From positions 117,001-181,000 of the forward strand of contig JAVKOQ010000027.1 in the NCBI GenBank assembly GCA_031835245.1: 64,000 nt of DNA. Direction: 5' to 3'. The translations under genes were made by a program, and so were the position numbers. Shown piece by piece: positions 1 to 10,405 of the stretch (positions within the stretch are counted from its first letter, which is position 1; each line of letters begins with the position of its first letter). Under the pieces are notes generated by a model. The model was given only the letters and a program-made list of their open reading frames with translations, ran no database searches and had not been told where the DNA came from. Source of the DNA: Balamuthia mandrillaris. Lineage: Eukaryota > Discosea > Longamoebia > Balamuthiidae.

Positions 1-110
1 GACTCACCAACCTTGTCCGCCTTTGGTTGAAAGAATACTGGCCATCCCCTCAAGCTTTGGGTATTCTCAAACATTGTTTTGTAAGGCCTTCAAATTGGAA
101 CTTTTTAAGT

Positions 111-818
111 TTAAAAGAAGGAGAAAAGGGAGAGGGAGGAGGCAGAGCTGCCATCCTCACCGTCGTTCGAGGCGCTGCCGTCTTCCGCGCTGTCCTCGGA
201 GGAGCTCCCGTCCTCTCCGTCCTCAGAAGCGCCATCCACACCCACTTCCGTCCAAACCAGGTTGCAGCACAACATTTTAGGGCTTTCATCGTGGATGACG
301 AAAGAGGGGGCTTCGGTCTTGGGGTCCGCAGGGGCATAGCGCTCAGTGCCCATGGCGGAGGTGTAGTTCTGAGGGCCAGCCACAAAGTTCTGCAACCAGA
401 ACTCGTTGTCCTCCTCGGCGGTGGGGATGGAGGTGTTGAACTTCCAGTGTCCTCCTCCTTGCGTGTCCTCGCAGGGCAATGCGTGAAGGTGTGCCACCAA
501 GTCTCCTGCCATTTGTCTTTTGAGGATGTAGCCGAATGCGGCGGTGATCCTGCCGCAGGAGACGACCTCTCCCTCGGTGCTCTCCCAAATGCCAAGGAAG
601 GCAGCCCCGCTGTCAAATTCGATCCAGTTCTCAAAGGTAGTCCAGTTGGACTCGCATTGCGCCACCCACTTGAGGTTGTAGGTGTCCGCCTTCAACTCCT
701 CGTCGATGTAATCCTGGCACTGAGCCTGGAAGGTCTCGGCATCCTGGGCAAAGGCCGCGGAGGCCAAGAGCAACAACGCGGCCACCACAAGAGAGAGCGA
801 GAGTTTGGTTAAAGCCAT
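111..818 (-). CDS. Small secreted protein, tandem paralogue A
   Basis: Uninterrupted 235-codon frame from a true ATG. Residues 1-24 are a clear signal peptide (MALTKLSLS..., a run of hydrophobic Leu/Ala/Val, cleavage near AFA-QD). The mature part has Cys residues near 34, 54, 87 and 116 plus a CC pair near 182, NxS/T sites (NWT, NTS, NYT), and a Ser/Asp/Gly/Glu-rich acidic tail ending in a short hydrophobic stretch. It is nearly identical to the gene at 1424-2131 and more distantly related to the one at 2931-3611, so it belongs to a local tandem family. I do not recognise the family. The short hydrophobic C-end is too short for a confident GPI signal. Secretion is inferred from the signal peptide; function is unknown. 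Confidence 0.85.
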   Translation of the reverse strand: MALTKLSLSLVVAALLLLASAAFAQDAETFQAQCQDYIDEELKADTYNLKWVAQCESNWTTFENWIEFDSGAAFLGIWESTEGEVVSCGRITAAFGYILKRQMAGDLVAHLHALPCEDTQGGGHWKFNTSIPTAEEDNEFWLQNFVAGPQNYTSAMGTERYAPADPKTEAPSFVIHDESPKMLCCNLVWTEVGVDGASEDGEDGSSSEDSAEDGSASNDGEDGSSASSLSLFSFF

Positions 819-1423
819 TTCTTCGTGTGCGTAGGAAAACTGTTGGTGTGTTGTGTGTGCACCGGAAAGCAGAACAGCGCTGAAAAAATTGCCGGAAGAA
901 ACGTTTATTGCCCCATAAAGTGATTATTTAATCACTGATTATTATTCGTCCAATGGTATTTCAAAAAAAAGAGTTAAAATGAATTAAAATTTTCCTTTTT
1001 ACTAATTCGAACCACCAATGGAAAATCAGAAGTAAATGTCGGGTCGACACGCCTCCTTCTTGGCTATGACGGTAACACCTGGCTGGAGGGTCGCAGTTGC
1101 GCGCACGTTCCCATGCATGCGAGCACCTCTTCCCGATACTGAAGAGCAAGCTTTTCTATTGTCTCTCCCAATGCAAAACATATCCACGCCCTTGCTATCG
1201 ACGCGCTTCGAGATGCAGCTGTTTAAATGGTGGTTTTGTGGACAATGACCACCCCCTGATTGAGCACAAGTCCCTCTTGGTTGACCATAACTTATCATTC
1301 CCCTCGAGCCAGTTATTCTCAACAACGCTAAACGACTCTCCGTTTCCTCATCCCCAACCTCCACAAAACTCACTGCAACTCTTTTTTTTCAGGAAAAAGA
1401 ACTTCCCCAAAGCGTATCTTGTT
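819..1423. other. Intergenic spacer between tandem copies A and B
   Basis: No gene is seen. It holds the upstream region of copy A (on the minus strand), including an AT-rich stretch near 925-945 that could serve as a TATA-like element, and one imperfect copy of the recurrent palindrome (GGTCGACA) near 1045. The segment next to 1424 matches the 3' flank of copy A, so the duplication unit extends a little beyond the coding region. Confidence 0.5.
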
Positions 1424-2131
1424 TCAGAAGAAGGAGAAAAGGGAGAGGGAGGAGGCAGAGCTGCCATCCTCACCATCGTTCGAGGCGCTGCCGTCTTCCG
1501 CGCTGTCCTCAGAGGAGCTCCCGTCCTCTCCGTCCTCAGAAGCGCCATCCACACCCACTTCCGTCCAAACCAGGTTGCAGCACAACCTCTTAGGGCTCGC
1601 TTCGTGGATGACGAAAGAGGGAGCTTCGGTCTTGGGGTCCGCAGGGGCATAGCGCTCAGTGCCCATGGCGGAGGTGTAGTTCTGAGGGCCCGCCACAAAG
1701 TTCTGCAACCAGAACTCGTTGTCCTCCTCGGCGGTGGGGATGGAGGTGTTGAACTTCCAGTGTCCTCCTCCTTGCGTGTCCTCGCAGGGCAATGCATGAA
1801 GGTGTGCCACCAAGTTCCCTGCCGTTTGTCTTTTGTCGATGTATTGGAACTCGGCGGTGATCCTGCCGCAGGAGACGACCTCTCCCTCGGTGCTCTCCCA
1901 AATGCCAAGGAAAGCAGCCCCGCTCTCAAAGACGACGAAGGACTCGAAAGCGGTCCAGTTGGACTCGCACTGAGCGACCCACTTGAGGTTGTAGGTGTCC
2001 GCCTTCAACTCCTCGTCGATGTAATCCTGGCACTGGGCTTGGAAGGTCTCGGCATCCTGGGCAAAGGCCGCGGAGGCCAAGAGCAACAACGCGGCCACCA
2101 CAAGAGAGAGCGAGAGTTTAGCAAGAGCCAT
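1424..2131 (-). CDS. Small secreted protein, tandem paralogue B
   Basis: 235-codon gene starting at the ATG at 2131. The frame stays open further upstream, but MALAKLSLS... is the start that matches copy A and gives the signal peptide. It has the same length, Cys pattern and acidic Ser-rich tail as copy A. Differences from A are grouped in a few patches: around residues 57-65 (NWIEFD against SFVVFE), around the GRITA...KRQ segment, and just before the CC pair. Most of the differences I can see there change the amino acid. This suggests a recent duplication followed by diversification or patchy gene conversion. Function unknown. Confidence 0.85.
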   Translation of the reverse strand: MALAKLSLSLVVAALLLLASAAFAQDAETFQAQCQDYIDEELKADTYNLKWVAQCESNWTAFESFVVFESGAAFLGIWESTEGEVVSCGRITAEFQYIDKRQTAGNLVAHLHALPCEDTQGGGHWKFNTSIPTAEEDNEFWLQNFVAGPQNYTSAMGTERYAPADPKTEAPSFVIHEASPKRLCCNLVWTEVGVDGASEDGEDGSSSEDSAEDGSASNDGEDGSSASSLSLFSFF

Positions 2132-2449
2132 TTCTTCGTCGGCGTGCGTAAAGTTTAAAGTAAACGCGTCTGTCCGTATGCCTGTGTTTACGGGGCAGAG
2201 GGAGTGAAAGGTACCAAAAAAAAAATAAGGTTTACCTGAAGCGGAGTGCGGTGCCACTCCCATTAGTGCTCGTGGCTTATTATTATGAATTACCCTTTGC
2301 AATAATGTTTTGTCCAATGAAAGGACACGATCGGAAATTAATTATTAAATATTCCCTTTTGTGACTAATGGTGTGACGTCAGACGATGCGGCAGAGGGCC
2401 AATAGGAAATCAGATAGTTGGTCTTTAATTTTCGTGTCGACACGGTACT
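2132..2449. promoter_or_regulatory. Upstream region of copy B with TGTCGACA and TGACGTCA
   Basis: No gene is seen. Going upstream of copy B (increasing coordinates), the stretch contains an AT-rich region (2295-2355), a perfect TGACGTCA at 2374-2381 and a 12-bp palindrome CGTGTCGACACG centred on TGTCGACA at 2435-2442. Both motifs recur upstream of other genes here, so this is probably regulatory DNA. Confidence 0.4.
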
Positions 2450-2645
2450 CTGTCCAGCCAAAACTCGTTTTTTTGATTCTCCAAGAGTTGAGCTTCCGGT
2501 GCTCCTCCTCCTTGCGTGTCCTCGCATTTGGAAAGGCGCGAAGGTGGGCCACCAAGTTGGTCAGCGTTTGCCTTTTTGGCAAGGTCCTAGTCGAACTTGG
2601 CGGTGAACCTGCCGCCAGGAGAACTTCTCTTCCAAATGGCTAGGA
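2450..2645 (-). pseudogene. Relic of the secreted tandem family (fragment 1)
   Basis: The minus strand matches the central part of copies A and B. KRQ...LVAHLRAFPNA corresponds to KRQ..(G/D)LVAHLHALPCE, followed by the shared lysine/glutamate codons (CCTCCTCCTTGCGTGTCCTCG on the plus strand) and an NEFW-like region. The homology is broken by small indels and frame changes, and neither the signal peptide nor the C-terminal part is present. It lies between intact copies B and C, as expected for a decayed array member. Confidence 0.7.
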
Positions 2646-2930
2646 AGGCAGCACCGTCGAAGAAAAGGTTGTTGTTACAATAACTTGCGTTCTTTCTTGT
2701 TCTTCTGCTTCTCCTTCTTGTTGTTCTTGTTCATGTTCTTCTTCATGTTCTTCTTCTTGTTCTTCTGCTTCTTCTTCTTCTTTTTCTTCTTCTTCTTCTT
2801 TTTATTTTTCTTCCTCGCTTTGTTTGTGTCTGTGGAGTTCCACAGCTAGCTTGGTTGGGAGGAACAGGCTGTTGTTTAGGGATGGCCATTTTATTCTCAA
2901 CTACGAGGAGTTGACAATTTCGCCAAGCTT
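2646..2930. repeat. TTC/TTCTTG-rich simple repeat and spacer
   Basis: About 2690-2815 is an imperfect TTC/TTCTTG pyrimidine tract on the plus strand, followed by unremarkable sequence up to the stop of copy C. No gene is seen. Confidence 0.6.
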
Positions 2931-3611
2931 TTATTTAAAATAGTGGTAGAAATGGGAGAGAGAGGAGGCAGAGCTGCCATCGCCACCGTCGCTCGCGCTG
3001 CTGTCCTCAGAGACACTGCTGTCCTCAGCGGAGCCCTCCACTTCTGTCCAGATCAAGTTGCAGCACAGTCTTTTCGCTTTAACGCCATAGACTACAAAGG
3101 AGGGGGACTCGCTCCTGGGGTCCGCAGGGGCATAGTGGCGGGTACCAATGGCGGAGGTGAAGTTCTTCGCGTCAGCCTCAAAGTCCACTAACCAAAACTC
3201 GTTGTCCTCCTCGCCGGTGGGGATGGAGGTGTTGAGCCTCCAGTGTTCTCCAACCTGTGTTTCATTACAAGGCAAGGTTTGAAGGCGGCCGACAAGTTCA
3301 TCAGCTTCTTGTCGTTTGAATTCCATATAGTCAAACTCAACGAAGGTTTTGCCACAGGTGAGAGCCTCGCCATTCTCGCCTTCCCAAATGCCGACAAAGG
3401 TAACGCCGCCCCCAAAGATCACCCAATCTTCATAGAGTGTCCAGCTGGGTCCGCATTGGGCGATCCACTTGAGGTCGTAGTTGTTGGCCCCAAGCTCCTC
3501 GTCGACGTAGGTTTGGCATTCGTCCTGGAAGGATTCCACGTCCTGTGCAAAGGTAGCTGAGGCCAAGAACAAAGCGGCCAAAACAAGAGCGAGGAGCTTT
3601 GCAAAAGTCAT
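2931..3611 (-). CDS. Small secreted protein, tandem paralogue C (diverged)
   Basis: 226 codons from the ATG at 3611 (MTFAKLLAL...). The frame extends upstream, but this Met gives the same signal-peptide layout as A and B (hydrophobic core, ATFA-QD). It shares QD.E(S/T)FQ, DEEL.A(D/N).Y(D/N)LKW(V/I)AQC, GIWE.(E/T)(N/E)GE, KFN/RLNTSIPT.EEDNEFWL, Y(A)PADP and CCNL(I/V)WTEV with A and B, but differs at many other positions and has a shorter acidic tail. An older duplicate of the same secreted family. Function unknown. Confidence 0.85.
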   Translation of the reverse strand: MTFAKLLALVLAALFLASATFAQDVESFQDECQTYVDEELGANNYDLKWIAQCGPSWTLYEDWVIFGGGVTFVGIWEGENGEALTCGKTFVEFDYMEFKRQEADELVGRLQTLPCNETQVGEHWRLNTSIPTGEEDNEFWLVDFEADAKNFTSAIGTRHYAPADPRSESPSFVVYGVKAKRLCCNLIWTEVEGSAEDSSVSEDSSASDGGDGSSASSLSHFYHYFK

Positions 3612-4059
3612 GTAGTTAACGAGAGTTATTGTATAGGAGCTGTGTGTGTGTGGTGAAAGATACAACAAAACGTGAAAAGAGTTCGTTATTTAAGCCCTTG
3701 CCTCGCCATTCAAGGTGGGTTAATGGCGTTCATTACATCGCACATTGCGGTTCTTTATGTGCCCACAAAAAAATGACGCCTCTGTATTAAACCCTCCGCT
3801 TCCATCCAATAGCGCACCAAGGTAAGAATTGCGTTCAAAATTTAAAAAATTTACATTCCCCGAAAAATGTCGAATTTTTTCTCTCTCGGCGCTCCCTTTA
3901 TGCGTTTAGGGGTACATTTTGACTCTTGTTGAATGAAGACTACACAACTCAACCATATCTTCACAATATATGCAGTATCTTCGGCCCTGAATAAAGGTGA
4001 GGCCCACAAAGGCGTTGTTCTGTTACTCTGTAGTTTATCTTTTGTCTTTTTATGGCATC
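3612..4059. other. Spacer upstream of copy C
   Basis: No gene is seen. It contains the likely promoter of copy C on the minus strand, with an AT-rich TTATTTAA near 3686 about 75 bp before the ATG. No TGTCGACA is present. Confidence 0.4.
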
Positions 4060-4215
4060 CTCGTCTCAGGGCGATGACGAAGTAGAGCGCTTCGGCCATG
4101 GGGTCCGGAAGGGCATAGCGCCGAGTGCCCATGGAAAACGGTTTGTTTCCAGCGGAGTCCAGCTGAAACACTTTGTCCTCAGTGGTAAGATGGAAGTGTT
4201 TAACGGCATTTGTAG
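4060..4215 (-). pseudogene. Relic of the secreted tandem family (fragment 2)
   Basis: On the minus strand, FSMGTRRYALPDPMAEALYFV corresponds to TSAMGTERYAPADPKTEAPSFV in copies A and B. The flanking sequence still aligns to the part coding the preceding TSIPT...NEFWLQNF region, with substitutions. No signal peptide, Cys framework or full frame remains. It marks the distal edge of the array. Confidence 0.65.
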
Positions 4216-4386
4216 AAAGAAAAAGGTGTGCACAACTCCTGGTTAGGGACGGGCAACGCGCAAAGTGGCAGCAACGATAATACAAGGTACAGATGCCCAT
4301 TCGCAGAATCCAGTCTGAAGGAGCGCTCTATTTATTTCCTCTTTCCTATCACCACCTCTCAAAAATGGAAGGCAAACTTCGCATCC

Positions 4387-4459
4387 GCCCCTGTAGCTCA
4401 GCTGGTAGAGCGTCAGACTGAAGATCTGAAGGTCGCTGGTTCAAACCCGGCCGGGGGCA
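4387..4459 (+). tRNA. tRNA-Phe (GAA)
   Basis: A full cloverleaf can be drawn. The 7-bp acceptor stem is GCCCCTG/CGGGGGC. The D-arm is GCTC/GAGC, the anticodon stem TCAGA/TCTGA with loop CTGAAGA, giving anticodon GAA, and the T-arm GCTGG-TTCAAAC-CCGGC. Discriminator A is at 4459. There is no intron and no encoded CCA. The internal A box (TAGCTCAGCTGG) and B box (GGTTCAAACCC) are intact, and a T6 run at 4463-4468 is the expected Pol III terminator. Confidence 0.95.
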
Positions 4460-4528
4460 ATCTTTTTTAATATTTTTATTTTATTTTATTTTATTTTTTT
4501 ATTATTATTTATTATTATTTTATTTTTT

Positions 4529-4748
4529 TCACAGCTCGGCTTGTATTTGTTCCAACGACTTGCCTCTGGTCTCGGGCAGCTTGAGGTACATGAAGACCAA
4601 GCCCATGGTGGTCACGCCGGCGTAGGTCCAAAAGGTGACGGCCTCGCCCACCAAATCCACAAAACTCAGGAATGTCATCGACATGATCAGGTTGGTCGCC
4701 CAGTTCACCGTTGTTGCTAAGCCTTTTTGTTTTTGAACACAAGAGAGA

Positions 4749-4813
<65 letters not shown>

Positions 4814-7107
4814 GACAGAGAAACAAAGAAAGAGAAAGATAAACGACGAAAGAAGAGAAACGACAGAAGAGAAAGAGAAAGAAAGAAAGAAAGAAAGAAA
4901 GAAGAAAGAGAAAGAGAAAGAGAAAGAGAAAGAGAAAGAGAAAGAGAAAGAGAAAGAGAAAGAGAAAGAGAAAGAGAAAGAGAAAGAGAACGAGAATGAT
5001 GAGAATAAAACGCAAGGACAAGATAAGCTAACAAACAAACAAACCATTGGCAAGACCTCTAACAGAAGGAGGGTATATCTCCGCGTTGACGGTCCAAGGG
5101 ATAGGCCCCAAGCCGATTGCAAAGAACGCCACGTAAAGAGTCAAACTGGCAATCGCCAAATTGCCGGAAAGAGTAGAAGAGGAGGAAGAGGACAGCAGGA
5201 AAGAGCCGCCTAAGAGGAGAAGACCGAGAATGGTTCCCATCATGCTGAGGAAAAGCAACTTCCTTCTTCCGACCTTACAACGAAGCCAAAGAAAATATCA
5301 GCGAAAAGAATCAGCAAAAATATGACAAAACAGAGATAAGGAAAAGAAAAACAAATCTTACTCTGTCGATAAGAAGGAGAGAAACGACGCTGAAGAGAGC
5401 ATTGGAAAGAGCAACAAAGGTGGCAAAGCGAATGGCATCTTGATCGTCCCTTCCCGACATCTTAATGATGGTAGCACTATAATACATCGCGGTATTTATA
5501 CCTGCAAATTGTTGAATTGCTTAAAAAAAAGGTAAAGAAAGTTGGGTTTAATGCATAAAGTTCTAAAAAAGAAGGAAGAAGAAAGAGTACGTACCTTGTA
5601 AACTTAAGCCTACCAACAAAGCAGGACGAAGCGCAGGATGAAACAATCGCCGCCACCGTGCAAAGCGCAACTCACTCTTCTTCTTTAGTCGCATGCTTTC
5701 ATCGTCTACCACTCTCTGATATCTCTTCTTTCGTATAGAAGAAGGTGATGGCGATGATGAAACGTTATTTTCTTCCTCCTCTAGGTGTTCTTTGTCAGCT
5801 TCTCCGTCCCCAACAAAAAGAGGTAAGAAGGGTGCATCTTGTTGTTGTTCTTCGCGAACGTTCGCTTTGATCTCTTCTATGTCTCGATTAAGCTCTGCTT
5901 GAGAGGCCTTGGGATTCAGTCGCAAGAGAATATCTCTGGCTTTGGCCTCTCCCGTTGCAGTTTCTTTGGTTAATAACCAACGAGGACTTTCTGTCACTGA
6001 TGTTTTTGATCAACGTTGGCGGATGAGCAGAGAATTAGAACGAAGAAGAAAGCAAAGCCTACCAAAGAAAAGCATGCCGATGAGCTGAAGCAATGCTGGA
6101 ACAGCAGCAAGACCCAACATCCATCTCCATCCTTCATGTACCTCCGCCAATGCCGCATCCCCAATATACGACACAAACTGTCCTACTGTTATACTGAACA
6201 TAGGGTTTTAACAACAACAAAACATTTCAAACAAAACCACAAAAGGAACCAACCAAAGAATGTTCAATGTGATAAGCGCTCCACGAAAGCGCATCGGCGA
6301 GATCTCCGACAAGTAGACCGGCACCACGTTGGCTGCCAGCCCGATGCCCAGTCCCACCACAAAGCGGCCCACCAGCAGCCACCACAGCATGCTTTGGGTG
6401 GCCGAGGGAGTGAGGCCCATCAGCAGAGAGCCGACCAAGAAAAGGGCGGAGGCGGAGGCGATGAGCGGGCGGCGGCCCCATTGGTCCGCTGCGGGTCCTC
6501 CTATGAAAGACCCTATGATTGCTCCTTTTTATTTTGGTGTTGGGTTTTTTTTGTATCAGAAAGAGAAGAGATAGAAGAAGAAGAAGAAGAAGAAGAAGAA
6601 GAAGAAGAAGAAGAAGAAGAAGAACAAGAAGAAGAAGAAGAACAAGAAGAACAACAAGAAGAACAACAAGAAGAAGAAGAAGAACAAGAAGAAGAAGAAG
6701 AAGAAGAACAAGAAGAACAAGAACAACAACAAGAACAACAACAAGAACAAAAACAACATGAAGCAAACGAGCTAACCAAAGAGAGCGATGCTGACGACGA
6801 CCTCCTTCTCAAAGTCGTCCAGGCCAAAGTCTTCCTCGAGCAGCAGCAAAGCGCCAGAGATCACGCCCGTGTCGTAGCCGAAAAGGAAGCCACCGATGGC
6901 CGCGATGGCCACCACCGCCATGAGGAACCCTGACAGCGAGTGCCGTCTTCCAACGCTACCATCACCACCATCCTCATCACTAGCAGCAGCAACTCGAAGA
7001 AGAGGCGGAGATGAGGCGTCCTGATCAGCGACTTCATCAGCTGCTTCGCCCGAAGCGTGGGCAATCGCGGCAGTCTCTTCGCCCTCCACCTTTGTTTCTT
7101 TTTTTTT
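4529..7107 (-). CDS. MFS sugar/polyol transporter (sugar porter family)
   Basis: Seven exons can be joined cleanly: 7107-6777, 6524-6254, 6193-6063, 5996-5595, 5519-5362, 5273-5045 and 4722-4529, 572 codons including the stop. The family signatures appear in order: GYDTGVISGA in TM1, GG.AADQWGRRP, RFVVGLGIGLA, ESPRWLL, a long hydrophilic central loop, QQFAGINTAMYYSATI, the loop DRVGRRK, the late NAEIYPPSVRGLANG, and PETRGKSLEQI at the C-end. These define a 12-TM sugar or inositol porter at a cell membrane. The substrate cannot be told. The first exon is open through an acidic leader but has no ATG before Met at 6921, so the true start is probably in a small upstream exon. Introns 4723-5044 and 6525-6776 carry purine-rich repeats on the plus strand. 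Confidence 0.9.
4740..4998. repeat. AG / AGAGAA microsatellite in a transporter intron
   Basis: An (AG)n tract grades into (AGAGAA)n. It lies within an intron of the minus-strand transporter, so it is CT-rich in the transcript and sits next to the 3' splice-site side. Confidence 0.9.
6564..6760. repeat. GAA/CAA microsatellite in a transporter intron
   Basis: About 195 bp of (GAA)n interrupted by CAA units, entirely inside intron 6525-6776 of the minus-strand transporter (TTC in the transcript). Long reading frames through it on both strands are artefacts of the repeat. Confidence 0.9.
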
Positions 7108-7649
7108 CTGTTAAAAAAAAACCTATTATTTTGGACTCCACACCACCACTCCAGACCTCTTCCTACACACAAAGAAAAAGCTAAACAACGCCAACGCAAA
7201 GGGGGAAAAAAAAACCAAAGAGAGAGAGAGAAGAATAGAAGGAACGACGACGAAGTTCTCTTCTCACTGCGTTCTTCTTTCTTCTTCGCGGAGAGACACT
7301 TTTTGATTGTTGATTCGTGCAAATTAAATTTGTCGACATCAATGATCTGAGAAAGCGATCATGTCGACATGTAATATCATGTCGACGTGGTATTTTTCCA
7401 TCCGTGCAGTGAAAAATAAACATTTTTATTTTTCGTTTATTTGTTTTTTTTTTTTTTTTGTTGTTCGTTGTGAGAACAAAAAAGAAAGAAAGAAAGGTTC
7501 GTTTGTTTGGGTTCTACTCTCTCACTTTCTTTCTTCCCGCTTTGAATTCCTTTCTTTTCTTTTCTTTCAATCTATCTTTTGTTATGTAGTTTTAATTTTA
7601 ACATCTTTGACTTGAGCTCAGATTATATCTATTATATTGTTGAGGAGAG
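7108..7649. promoter_or_regulatory. Divergent promoter between the transporter and the BTB gene
   Basis: Between two divergent starts lie two exact TGTCGACA palindromes (7331-7338 and 7362-7369) and a near copy, TGTCGACG (7380-7387), all within 57 bp. T-rich stretches follow towards 7650. The second copy sits inside the longer palindrome ACATGTCGACATGT. No gene is supported, though the missing first exon of the transporter may lie here. Confidence 0.55.
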
Positions 7650-10363
7650 ATGCCGAAGGAGAAACAAAAGAAAGATAAGGAGAAGGAGGGGAAGCCGTCG
7701 TCGCTACCAGACAAAAACTCGGTGGAGCTGAGGCTTCCCTCCCGCGCCGCTCTGCTCAAGCAAAAGCAGAGGCCGAGGAAGAGGGTCGTGGAGGACCTCT
7801 CCTTCAACGACCGCCTCTTTAGCCATTTCCTGCACCACAAGCTCTCCAAGCTTTGGGAGGAGAGCAGCCACAGCAGCAGCAAAAGCAAAAAACCGAGCAA
7901 GTCTCTGCTCCTCTCGGACGTGGTCATCCAGCTGGTCAGCCTGGACGAGGGCAAGCAGGCGCGGCAGGAGGAGAACATACCGGCTCACGCCGTGGTGCTG
8001 GCCGCGTGGAGCAAACGCTTCGGCGAGGCCTTGTTCCCTGCGTTGAAGAGAGAGGAAGAGAACGAGGAGAAGAAGAAAAAGAAGCAGAAAGGAAAGGAGA
8101 AGGAGAAGGAGAAAGAGACGGAAAAGGAGAAAGAAGAGAGTAAGGGTGGAAGTGGAGGGAGGAGGAAGGAAAGGTCGTTTGGCATCGAGTTTAAGGTGTT
8201 GCCGAGGAAAGAAGGAAAAGCTGTCTTTGAGGTACTCTCATTTGCTCTCTGTCTCTGTCTCTGTCTCTGTCTCTGTCTCTGTCTCTGTCTCTGTCTCTGT
8301 CTCTGTCTCTGTCTCTGTCTCTGTCTCTGTCTCTGTCTCTGTCTCTGTCTCTGTCTCTGTCTCTGTCTCTGTCTCTGTCTCTGTCTCTGTCTCTGTCTCT
8401 GTCTCTGTCTCTGTCTCTGTCTCTGTCTCTGTCTCTGTCTCTGTCTCTGTCTCTGTCTCTGTCTCTGTCTCTGTCTCTCTCTCTGTCTCTGTCTCTGTCT
8501 CTGTCTCTGTCTCTGTCTCTGTCTCTGTCTCTTCTGTCTCTGTCTCTGTCTCTGTCTCTGTCTCTGTCTCTGTCTCTCTCTCTGTCTCTGTCTCTGTCTC
8601 TGTCTCTGTCTCTCTCTCTGTCTCTGTCTCTGTCTCTGTCTCTGTCTCTCTCTCTGTCTCTGTCTCTGTCTCTGTCTCTGTCTCTCTCTCTGTCTCTGTC
8701 TCTGTCTCTGTCTCTCTCTCTCGCTCTCTCACCTGTCTGTTCTTTTCTTTGCTTTCATTGTTTGTTTTTCTCTTTTCTCTTTCGTTTATTGTTTCTCTTA
8801 TCTCGTCTCTCTCTTCCATTCTCTTTGCTCTATTTTTTAAAACAAACGATATTAATTCTTTCTTCGTTCTTCTCTTCCTTTTACGCGAAGGTAACCCTAC
8901 CGACCAAGGACAGAGAGTTGTTCAAGCACAGCATCGAGTTCATGTACACTGGAAACACCAAAGTCATTCACGACCTTCGCAAAGACTTTATCGTTAGACT
9001 GTTGGAGATTGCTCATTTCTTTGGCATTGATGGACTCAAGGTAATTATCTTATTATCTTTTCTTGTTTTCTTTTCTTCTCGTTGTTTTTTTTCTTTTTGT
9101 GCTCTTTTTTTTGTTTTTAAAAGCTTAACCCACTATAAGGCGGAATGTGGCCGTGTTCTCGGCGACAATGTCAGCCAGTATAACTTTGAGCAGTTCCTGG
9201 AGACTGCTCGCGACTTCGAATGCCATTCTCTGAAGGAGAGCGTAGGGCGTTTCCTCGCCTCGCACACGTTTCTCTTCACCACCTTGTTGAAGCTCCACAA
9301 ACAACTGCTGGGGTTGGATCTCTTGGACACTAACGAACTTACGAAGCTCGGCTATGTGGAAGATGAGAGCGACAGCGGAGAAGATCTGAGCGACGATGAC
9401 GATGACGACGATGCAGGTGAACAACCACAGCAACAACAAACAGAACAGCAAGAGCAACAGACAAAGGATGCAAGCGCAAGCGGAAGCGAAAGCGAGAGCG
9501 AGAGCGATAGCGAAACATCGACCAGCGACATAACGTCGGATAGTGAGGACAGCTATAGTGGGAGTAGTAGCTCCGATAGTGAGACCAATATAGCCAATCG
9601 TCGCCCGAACCGCAGAGGACCCAACAAACGTGCTCCTCGTCTCCGATCTCTCGTCAAACGCGCGTCTTCCACCAAGACGGCAGCAGGTCGAAGCGGAGGA
9701 CAAACTCAACTTTGGAAGAACGCCAAGAAGCAGTGGTGCAGCAACAAGCCTAAAGGATTGCTGTGGCAAGCGGTAAAGAACTTGAAGCCAGAGAACCTGA
9801 GGGAGCATTTCTTGATGGGCTTGGAGCCGAGCGTTTGGGCTGCTATGCTTCGTGCTGATGAACTTGCTCTGCCGTATGTTTATTTATTTGTGTTTTCTTC
9901 CTTCTTGCTTTCTTTTCTTTTTCATTCTCACTTTGTCTCTCTCCCTCCAGAGAAGAGAAAATATTCCGGGCTGTTCTGGTATATGCCTCTCAATTCGAGG
10001 ATGACAAGGCGAAGCATTACCAAGTGCTGAGCCACCTCCTCCCCAACATTCGTTACCGCAACATGTTCCCCGAGTTTTTGGTAAATGTGGTGGAAAAGGA
10101 CGAGAACCTTCAAGCCCTTGACTTTATGCGCCCTCTTCTTTTCCAGGCCTTCAAGCATAAGGCCTACCCTGGTTCCGCCAAGTTTGAGCCGAAGAGCGCT
10201 AAACAAAAGCCAAGAGCAGGTATCTCTCTCCCTCTCCTTCTCCCTCTCCCTCTCCCTCTCCCTCTCCCTCTCCCTCTCCCTCTCCCTCTCCCTCTCCCTC
10301 TCCCTCTCCCTCTCCCTCTCCCTCTCCCTCTCCCTCTCCCTCTCCCTCTCCCTCTCCCTCTCC

Positions 10364-10405
<42 letters not shown>

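Noticed and set aside
4727-4999. Arg/Glu-repeat frames in the AG/AGAGAA tract
   Set aside because: Simple-sequence translation inside a transporter intron.
6016-6933. 305-residue plus-strand frame across the transporter gene
   Set aside because: It is antisense to well-conserved transporter exons and runs through the GAA repeat.
8238-8997. Long open frames on both strands through the CTGTCT array
   Set aside because: They are low-complexity translations of a hexamer repeat inside an intron of the BTB gene, with no other support.
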